Of a stretch of 64,000 nt of DNA, positions 55,595-64,000 are shown in pieces. The notes below the pieces were generated by a model, which was not told the DNA's origin, searched no databases, and saw only the letters and a program-made list of their open reading frames with translations. Where the stretch lies: contig CALSFV010000660.1 in assembly GCA_943737045.1 (NCBI GenBank), positions 319,722 through 383,721 on the forward strand. Direction: 5' to 3'. Both the position numbers and the translations under genes were made by a program. The stretch's first letter is position 1; each line of letters begins with the position of its first letter. The stretch is from Parapristionchus giblindavisi. Lineage: Eukaryota; Nematoda; Chromadorea; Rhabditida; Diplogasteridae.

Positions 55595-58060
55595 TCACAC
55601 CGTTCGGTTACCGGACGACGCGGAGGTGCCGGGGGCGCCAAACTGCGTCAGATCCAGACCCTCGAGTGCCTGCGGATTGGTCATGAAGAACTGGAAGAGC
55701 AGATTGGAGTCGATCGCGGGCAGGCCCGTGGAAACCGCGGGCGTCGTGGGCGCCGGCGTCGCAAGCGGTGTCGGTTGCGGAGCGATCAGCGCCTTCACCA
55801 GCGGTGCGGGCGGTGCGGGCACTCGGGCCGCGGCCTGGGAGTGCGCCAGCGACCGCAGGGACGCCTCGAGCTGTGAGCTGCTCATGCCGGTGAGTTGGTT
55901 TGTGGCGCCGCCGAGACCGATCAGACCGCCGAAACCGCCGAGGTTCAGGGCGCCAAAGTTGGACGACGTCGACGGATAGAGCGAGAGGTCGAACGACGAG
56001 GAGGAAGCGGACGAGGGACCGGGCAGCGATGATGACGACGCGGTCACGAGTGGATTGATTCCTGAATGGAATCATTGATTACGGTAGTCATATTGATATC
56101 TCAACCGGCACAATATATTGTTTAGCATATATTTGTACTGCATTTTTTGATTTGACTATTTCATAATGCGTCGTTACATTTGCCTTACGTGCTTACGCCG
56201 TAACCCCCTCCGCCGCGCCGCAAACGGCGTAGGCACGTAACGGTGCATAAGAAAGATTTAATAACGTTAATTGGTTGTGTTCTTTTGAAAGTAATTTAGA
56301 TGAAGCATACTCGGAGGCGGCTGCATCATGAGCCCACTGGTCGACGGCATGGACGCGGCGGTTGGTGGCGCCGGCAGCGCCAGACTCGCGGGTGGCGCCA
56401 TCAGTGCATGCGTTGGCGCCGATAGCACGCCGGTCCGGATCATCTTGGTCGAGTTCATGAACTGGTCGGGCGCCGCAAGCGTGTGGTGCTGTCCATCCTG
56501 AATCAGGGTGGATTACTACCGTAATCCTTGGGTAACTACCGTAATCGTAACTACCGTAATTTGCCGTACCTTTGCAAGCTTCTCGTAGGCCGCATTGTAG
56601 TGGTGAATGAGGTACTCCTTGACTCGGTTCAGTTGATCCGTTTCGATTGCCATCTAAAAAATCATCAATAAATCAATATTTTCCACAGTTACGAGTTTTC
56701 CTATCTCTACAGTAGTAATATCCGACTACCGTAACATCTTAGAAATTTAAAAGACCCTGGTTCATAGGTTAGTATGCTCGAACTTTGAGCAGGATCTCAA
56801 GAGGATGTACGTTTTTGCACCCCTTCCTTCCTCTGTAAAGTCCTTTTCTGTCTCGCTATGAGGCTAGTTGGAGGGCTTAGACTCCTCGACACGAGATTAA
56901 ATTAGGTCAATTTTCCAAATGTCATGTTCAACCGCATGTTTCTCGTCGTCTTGCTCGTGTTTTTTTTTCTCTGCATCCATAGGCCACCAGTAAGTTACAT
57001 GCAAAAATCAACAAAAAATAAATCCGTTTTTTCAAGGCACACAGAGTCTTCTGCAACAAAACAATAAGACAATAACCGCTGTCGCATAGTCATAATGACT
57101 GCCAATGTCAACTACCGTAACCCACAGAGCCAACCATAATCCACACAAACTACCTAGCCCACACAAACTACCGTAACCAACAAAGCCTACCGCACCTGAT
57201 TGACCTTCCGTCGGAACTCCTCCAACTCTGCGTCCTTCCGCTGGTCGCGTTCATTGATCGCTGCCGCCAACTGAGAGCGCAGCGGCTCGGCGACATTGTT
57301 CTGCAACAGCGCCTCCAGCTTGTTGTCTGCAAAACGAGGATATTGATTGATTGGTTGATCTACCGTAATCTGTCAGTTTGCGATCGGAGAACCTACAGTA
57401 GTCTTTCAGTTTGCTATATGAGCCATCGATTCATGTATCTACCGTAATTTTTCAGTTACCGATAGTGTATATATTCGCGACTGCAGTAGGCCATTGGGCC
57501 GGAACCTTTGCCGTTGTGGTGCAGACTATTCAAGATGCGGCATGGAATATTTAGAAATAGCGAGACAAAGAGAGAAGCGAGAGTGAAGGAGATAGACTGA
57601 AACCGATCCAGACAAACAGACAGAATAACAGAGACAGAGGGACACATATGAAAGATTGAGAACGGAACAAGACAGACAAAGAGGGAAGTTTATCCTCGAG
57701 TCAAAAGAATTCACTCCCAACGCGGTCCCTCTTTCCTTCTGCCACTATGTGATAGGGGGGGGGGGGTTACTACTTCACAATAGACGGAACGAGAGCATTT
57801 TTAGGACGGGGGATGGAATAGGCAAGATAGTTCCCCAAAGAGTTCAAAAGAACATACTAGGCTATTGCCTGCGGTATTAGTTGTTTATTTTCCTCATCAT
57901 AATTTTCATGTGAAGTGAGAGGAGAGAGGGAGAGGCAGAGATATATCGGAAGGCATGCCAATCAAGGAAACCTCATGTGACTATGGAGTTAGTGAAGTGG
58001 ATGCGAGAAAGGAAATCAAAATACACGAGCTCTAATTGCTTATATTTCAACGTTTTTATA

Positions 58061-58099
<39 letters not shown>

Positions 58100-61000
58100 G
58101 TTATTATATATTTAGCTACAATATGTCACGTCCAGGGACCAACAATGCATCTCAGGAGAACCAATTCGATAATATGCCTCCTGGTCAAGCTCTCTCACTT
58201 TATCTAACTGCGAGAGCAGATGGTCAGAGCGGAACAAGGGAGAGTCCCTTAAAGGCGCTCCTAATTTGAAACTCTCCGCTCTGACAATACTCTCGCGCTT
58301 TCCTTATCGGCGAGACAGTGTAGCCAGAGCGGAGTGATTCAAATTTGCTGGAATTTGCATTTAAAGATGATGAAATACTTGCCGACAAGGAATGGTCGAG
58401 CAGAGCAAGTACAGAGTTTGGTGAAATGATCGAAAGGAACCGAGATCAGTTCAACTCTCTCTCTACCACCCTCTCTCACCCCTCCTTCCATCCCCCCCCC
58501 TCCCTTCCTTCATCCCTCTCACCCCCTCCCTCCTCTCGCCACCCCCTCCACCCTACCAAATCAAATATAGCTACACAGAAAAAGACTACTCTGTACATGC
58601 CGAAATCGGTCACACTTTCAGTGTTTCGTCTCAAACACGAGTTATCTAGTATGTATTGGGGAAGAGAGAGAGGGAGAGAGGGAGAGGTAGAAGGAGAGGG
58701 AGCGATATGGAGGGAGAGGGGAAGAGGAGAGGGAGAGAGGGAGAGAGAGGGAGAGAGAGATGGAGATAGACAGTTTCTTCGATGCAGCTACATACGCAGT
58801 TGTTAAACCTAGTCAAGTGACTTCAACAACAGATAACAGTGAGCTACACGCAAAACCAATTCCCTAGCTAAGGTACACCCAGTGAATTATCCCCAGTCAT
58901 ATGAGATAATAATTCCCTTTAACGACAGGGCATAGTTCTCTTACAAGGGAAGTCAGCGGAGTCAGTCCGGGCGTTCGGGATGAGACATACACCATTCGAT
59001 AGGTCTCCAAAAAAGAAGAACTTTTTCTATTAACCATTTTTCCTGAAGACACCTGGGCGCCGAGATATTTGCATATTTCCCGCTCGTCTTCTCTCGTGCG
59101 GAAGAACAACCAGTCTCTTGGCTCTTCAAAGAGAGGAAGTGGTGGCCGAATGGTAGTAGCCTTGTCTCGCTCGTATTCCGCTAACGATGGTGGCATTGGA
59201 TAGGAGTGATGGAAACATATATTTTGAGACGAGGCTCTTACTCACTCGGCCACCACTTCCTCTCTTCGAAGAGCCAAGAGACTGGTTGTTCGTTCAACAG
59301 AAAGCGAGAGGGGAATATGCAAATATCTCGACGCCCAGGTGTCTTCAGGAAAAATGGTTAATAGAAAAAGTTCTTCTTTTTTGGAGACCTATCGAATGGT
59401 GGGCACTTCTTTGATTTCTGGCCCAGGTGATATTACAGATTTATTCTAGTCATTTCTCATTCCTCATCACTCTTTATTTATTTCTAGTATTAACCGATCC
59501 TTTTCTCGGTTGTGGTAAAACCAACCGCATCATGATTGATAGAATGATGAAATGAGAGTTTTGCCTCCTCCTTTCCCATACTATATCATCCTAATCCAAT
59601 TTCATTTCCATTTCACCACATTCCCCTATAAAAGCATTCGATTCCTTCCCTCCGTTTCAGTCCAGAGCTCTCCCATCTTGAGGAGAGCTCGGGGAGCATT
59701 TCGCCCCCGTGGACAACGTCCTCCCAGTGAGGAGGACGACCCCTCCATTCGATCGAAAAGATCGAAATGGGGAGGGGGGGTGAACGAGGGGGCTGGGCCA
59801 GAAATCAAAGAAGTTCGTTTTTCTATGTCAGAATCAGAATCTATGTCTCATCCCGAACGCCCGGACTGACTCCGCTGACTTCCCTTGTTAGGGTACCTAA
59901 CTAGTGAATTCTTTTTTGTTCAGTGTGTACATCAATTGTTTCGGTCTGTCATCATACTGGCACAGGCTGAGACTACAGACAGCACTCATCGTATTGCATG
60001 CGGCTTATCACTTAGGCACCATTATGATAACAACCCTGGTCATGAATGATAGGTGGGAATCAAAAGATCGCGTGTGTCTATCCTTAATGGTCACAATAGG
60101 TATCAACACACTATGGACATAAAGTGACGGAGTAGGTGCGAGAGGCAGATCGCAGAGCACATAAAGACAGACGAAGACAACGAAGAGATATCTGAATAAG
60201 AGACAGAGGTCCTTTTATCCGCGGAAAAATTTTGTTTTAAAAGATAAGAAATGTTGAACGACCGTTTAGCAGCAAACAATTTCCGGTACTTCTTCGGTTT
60301 CAGGTCACCACCACCTACCCACTCTGAAGTTAACATTTTCCCCCATTTGAGTTCAACTCTTATTACCAGACATCGACTACTATTTCATATTGTTGCATGA
60401 TGTTTCGGATTTATTCCAAAAGGCGATCATTAAATCTATCTTAATCTGTTATACTATTTATATAGTGAAAAAATAATAAGCCATCTAGTCTGGTCTAAAT
60501 CTCTAGCAAATTATGCGTAATCTCCCTCTCCCTCTCCCTCTCCCTCTCCCTCTCCCTAGCTCTACCTCTTGATAGATCTAGAGCATAGTGGCATACATTC
60601 CATTACTGCCTATGCGTGAGGGAGGGATAGATTGGCAGAGTAACGGAGCTTATTACCACTTTGGTGCATGCTAGCTGGCGACGAGAGAGCGGGAGAGATA
60701 GAAGGAGAGTGAGAAGGAGAGGGAGAGACTGGGATCAGTTAGATCAAAACACTGCTTGGTCATCTCCCTGCATTGTTAGCCATCATCACGAAAGTGAGGG
60801 AAGGAGATAAAGGAGAGGGATAAAGTGGGGGAGATACAGACGGACAGACCGACATACAGACAGGTCACAACAGTACTGTGGTAACTGTGGCTACTGTGTT
60901 CGGCTATGTGTGACTACTGTGTGACCATCGTCCGTCTCTCATCCCTCCTTATACAAAGCCAGATCGTTGCGCGGAACACCACACAACTCCGTGGCTGGTT

Positions 61001-63846
61001 CATGCTCCACGCCGGATCAATGACAGTAGCTAACAGGAAGTGTGACCCAGTGGCTATTAATTATGTCTAACGATCCGAAGCCCACTGGGTCGACCCCCGG
61101 GCGGTGCAAATCAACTTTGATTTTTCCAATCCCTCCCACGCTCCCATATGACAACAAGGGAGTGTTTAAAAGATCGTCCTTTCCACCAATAAAAGCGGGG
61201 GTGGGTATATGGCAATACCGTAGTGTAGGCTGATCTATGGCAGCTTATCAAACACACCGCAAACACTGCGGGGTGTTTAGGGTGTTGAAACTCTCGGGCG
61301 GTGAATAGAAAGCTCCTTCAAAGGATACGGACATGATTGTGTGCATGCATATAGGAATAGTCGAATTTGCACGTGTGCAGTTATTGCATTGTTGGATGCA
61401 GAGTTATTGAGAGGAAGAGAGGGAGATGAGGGAGAAGGGGGAAGAGAGATAGGGAGAGGGAGAGAGTAGAGAGAGGGAGAGAGTGAGAGGTTAAGAATGA
61501 ATTCTAAGACGTTCTAGTGCAGAGTCAGAACATCGGAAAAGTGCGTGACTCTTATGTTCCATTCATTGCCTCTCTGGTCTTTTACAAGTGGTGAAGAGTG
61601 CCCCCATCGTATTTTGCTGAAGTAAGATCACACCGTAATCTCAATGTCTTAGAATACTAAAGGGGGGGGAGACTAAATCCATGAACAAATTCTTTTTTTG
61701 CAAGTTTAATAAGTAAAACACAACAAACAACACAACATTCACTCCCTCTCTGCCTGCTCTTCGAAGGCTACTGAGTCACTCACGAGCAAAGCACAAACAT
61801 CATCACAGAGCCTATTTAGCAGTGGGTAGAGGGGGACCTTTAAAGGACAGACTAGCGTGTCAACGACAGACTCGCTAGTTTGCTCTCAAGTGCGAAACAT
61901 CAGGTGCATCCACATCCGAGGGCAAACTTTTCCGAAGCTAGCTAGATTAGAACACAGATAGAGAGCGTCAAACAAGAGAATGTGAACAATAATATCTCTC
62001 TACTTAGTACAGGGAACATCAAGATATGACACGGTAACCTAGGAATAGAAGCAAGGAAACCCCATGAAGCTCTTGCTCAAGTAATTTTTCTTAGGCGGTG
62101 CTACATTTTTTCAAAACGTGCGCCCACCGTAACGACGCAGACGCGGCGGAGAGGGCGTGCGCCCGTTTCGAAAATGTAACACCACCTAACCAAATTACGC
62201 CAATAAAGTCACTTCACGATAGGCAATCAAAGTGTGGCAAACTACCGTACCGTTCAGCTTCGCCACTTCGTCGCACGTCTGCAGCTGCTTGCTCGAACTG
62301 GGCACGGCGGGCACGACAGACTGCTGGTAGCCTTCCTTCCTGAAATCGATAACTACAGTAACAAGCACCAGGCTACCGTAACCCATAGATACAAAAACCG
62401 AGTACAGTAACCCAGTACGGTACCATGAGTATTGTATATCGACGGTACCATAAACAGGAAGTTCCTATAAAAATACTCACGTGTAGGGCACGAGAGCGGA
62501 TGCCTGGGCAAGCGCAGCGTTCGCGTCTGCAAGTGCTGACGCGGTTGTGGTGACGGCGGCGGAGGCTACGACCGGGGTGCCGAGACCGAGACCGAGCAGG
62601 AGGTGGGCGGGATTGTACGACTGGAGGACCTTCGGGTTCTGAACGGAAAACATGAATAGACTACGGTCTCTATTACGATACATGTTGCCTGCTACCATAA
62701 TTATCGTAACTTATATGGTAAAAGGTGAGGACTAAGGTATGAGGTTTCTTCTGCACAATGTTCTATAGACTGTGAAAGCCAAAACGACCGCTCAACATAG
62801 AAACTCTCTCAAATGCAATCCTCTTTCGCTTGTCTGGCTATGGAAACAAAATGGCTTGAACCAGAATACTGTGTCTGGTTGTAGTAAAAAGAGAACGTGC
62901 GTTTCGCGTCTTACAACGAGAAGCGCGATATGGTGTATTTGTAAGATATGTATCGTGTCACAAACGCCTTTAAAAAAGCAGCAGAGACAGTATGCGCGTT
63001 TCAGTGATCCCTTTAGTGCCGTCTTTCAAAGTGCTTTTCCTCTCCCTCTCCCTCTCCCTCTCCCTCTCCCTCTCCCTCTCCCTCTCCCTCTCCCTCTCCC
63101 TTCCCCGTCCCGACTCATACATTGTTCATCATTCATCCTCCCTTCATTTATGAATGCCCACGTACACAGGAAACATCGCAAACGCTGTTGTCCTTTGTAC
63201 ACCGTGCTCTCCAGGCTCCTGCACGCGCAGAATAGTATAGTGCACCGTGCACCATCCCCGCACCAAAGACAAAAGACCATGCGTCACCGGAGACTACACA
63301 ATAATCTATCCCAATTGTAAGATGCACCACTCACCGACGACGGCGGCTGAGCTGACGCCTTGCTGGTGCTGTTGCTGCCCTTGGGTCCGTAGAGATCGAG
63401 CAGGCTCTGGGCGAATCCGAGTGGGTTCTTCACCGGGTCACCGAGTGGCAGCGACAGAAGAGGTGGCGCAGGGGTGAAGAGATCGGACGCCTTGGACTTG
63501 GCTGGAGCTGTCGGAGCCGCGAGAGCTGCAGCTAGGGTCGGAGCTTCCTTGTAGGAGGAGGAAGTGGTGGTTGCAGACGATGTCGACTGCTTCCTACGAT
63601 CGGTGGGAGGCGACGAGATCACTTGTATCTGCAAGAATCAATCGATAAATGGGCGTGGCTAAAATGAATCGATAATTGGGCGGAGCCTAGCACCAACTAC
63701 CATACCTCTTCGTCGTCAGAAAGCTCCTCGACGATGACGTCACGATGGCGGGTGCTACTGTAGATGGGCTCGGGCGGTAGGACCTTCCGCCGCGCCTTGT
63801 CCTCCTCGCGCACCACGTACGGCGACGGACAGATGCGATTGAACGA
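55595..63846 (-). CDS. Ala/Pro/Ser-rich coiled-coil protein, 5' partial
   Basis: Eight exons, all phases closing, 1,551 nt = 516 aa seen; further 5' exons lie beyond the window. Exons: 63,706-63,846; 63,335-63,628; 62,481-62,638; 62,251-62,339; 57,196-57,326; 56,570-56,653; 56,311-56,497; 55,595-56,061 (stop TGA). Order of features: basic then acidic segment (EEDKARRKVLPPEP, VEELSDDEE), Ser/Ala/Pro-rich region (KEAPTLAAALAAPTAPAKSK), Ala-rich helix (LADANAALAQASAL), a charged coiled coil across exons 5-6 (NKLEALLQNN to YEKLAK), then a Pro/Ala/Ser/Gly-rich C-terminus (LNLGGFGGLIGLGG; FFMTNPQALEG). No enzymatic domain. Composition suggests a nuclear scaffold or transcription cofactor, but this is inference; I do not recognise the family. 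Intron 4 is 4.9 kb and carries mobile DNA. Confidence 0.85.
56160..56255. repeat. diverged GTTACATTT foldback in an intron
   Basis: GTTACATTTGCCTTACGTGCTTACGCCG and its partner GGCGTAGGCACGTAACGG form a hairpin in intron 7 (56,062-56,310) of the 55-64 kb gene; relative of 62,094-62,190. Confidence 0.55.
58938..59891. mobile_element. foldback element with TTACAAGGGAA ends and tRNA-Leu/Ser-like arms
   Basis: Ends ACAAGGGAAGTCAGCGGAGT and complement, about 950 bp, arms of about 300 bp with an asymmetric centre. Each arm has GGTGGCCGARTGRKWAGTA on one strand, resembling the A-box region of type II tRNAs, ahead of TTGTCTCG/CTCGTCTC. Fifth member of the ACAAGGGAA family in this window. Confidence 0.75.
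62094..62190. repeat. GTTACATTTTCAAAACGTGCGC foldback MITE
   Basis: Arms AGGCGGTGCTACATTTTTTC... / GAAAATGTAACACCACCT, about 97 bp, GC-rich loop, near the 5' end of intron 4 of the 55-64 kb gene. Confidence 0.75.
63032..63105. repeat. CTCCCT hexamer array
   Basis: About 12 units of TCTCCC/CTCCCT in the intron between exons 2 and 3 of the 55-64 kb gene. The same hexamer forms the array at 60,522-60,557. Confidence 0.85.
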
Positions 63847-64000
63847 CTGCAAGAGATTTGAATTTTGCCGCTTCCCGCCAAACTTCCAACAAATTTGCGC
63901 TGTAGTGCAAATTTTCGATGAAAATGACATTGAGCTTTTCGAAATCACTGTTCGCGCAAAATATATGAGAATTTACTGCACAATATCAAGAGCGCAACTT

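Larger units (their letters stand above)
57327..62250. other. 4.9-kb intron 4 with simple repeats
   Basis: No coding exon seen on either strand. Holds an ATT run (58,061-58,098), a Y-rich/CCCTCC tract (58,460-58,560), GA-rich tracts (58,650-58,765, 60,680-60,735, 61,410-61,495), a CTCCCT array (60,522-60,557), a short foldback (58,250-58,367), a palindromic element (58,938-59,891) and a MITE (62,094-62,190). The flanking splice sites and matching codon phase (G + AC) support its being one intron. Confidence 0.65.

Noticed and set aside
55563..56075. Other-frame open frames overlapping the last exon (138 and 155 codons)
   Set aside because: Shadows of the GC-rich coding exon; only the frame giving the TGA at 55,595 keeps phase with the upstream exons.
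58345..58806. 153-codon plus-strand frame with GERE/GEGE repeats
   Set aside because: Translation of CCCTCC and GAGAGG simple repeats within an intron.
62772..63320. 182-codon plus-strand frame with LPLPLP repeats
   Set aside because: Created by the CTCCCT hexamer array, antisense to the 55-64 kb gene and spanning its exon-intron boundaries.

Overview
The window looks like chromosomal DNA of a free-living or insect-associated nematode. Reasons: short introns with consensus splice sites; TTTTCAG-type (SL trans-splice-like) acceptors two bases before start codons; a chemoreceptor-type 7TM gene; and secreted two-domain peptides that resemble diapausins (six-Cys peptides known from insects and, as I recall, from Pristionchus). 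A diplogastrid such as Pristionchus is my best guess, but this is inference. All gene models below were built by hand from splice sites and codon phase.

Region 1 (1-45 kb) is an accessory, repeat-packed region. Four paralogues of a small single-pass membrane protein with a Pro-rich tail lie on the minus strand (2.7, 11.3, 20.3 and 25.6 kb). Three paralogues of a two-module diapausin-like gene lie at 4.5-6.0 kb (-), 16.5-17.6 kb (+) and 40.6-42.0 kb (+). The two families appear to have been amplified together as a segmental duplicon that also carries a LINE 3' end, exon-like fragments and shared flanking blocks. Nearly everything between the genes is mobile DNA: one Tc1-like and three mariner copies (all broken), LINE fragments, two hAT-type non-autonomous elements, several MITE families and an unusual density of foldback elements, including three palindromes of about 1.8-2 kb and several of 0.2-1 kb, some with tRNA-like A/B boxes in their arms.

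Region 2 (45.1-52 kb) holds one complete rhodopsin-like 7TM receptor gene, minus strand, 10 exons, 297 codons plus stop, all phases consistent. A 1.9 kb palindrome sits in one intron, and MITEs abut two of its splice sites. The first two exons of a close paralogue, with about 1.7 kb of shared upstream DNA, are at the left edge (35-471, minus), so this receptor has also been duplicated.

Region 3 (about 53.5-64 kb) is different: fewer mobile elements, higher GC, many TACCGTA motifs, and one minus-strand gene of at least 8 exons (516 codons plus stop seen, 5' end outside the window). It encodes an Ala/Pro/Ser-rich protein with a short coiled coil, probably nuclear, that I cannot name. It looks like ordinary conserved genome next to the accessory block.

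Functionally the accessory block suggests a secreted antimicrobial-type peptide family, a co-amplified membrane protein of unknown role and duplicated chemoreceptors: a typical fast-evolving environment-facing cluster.
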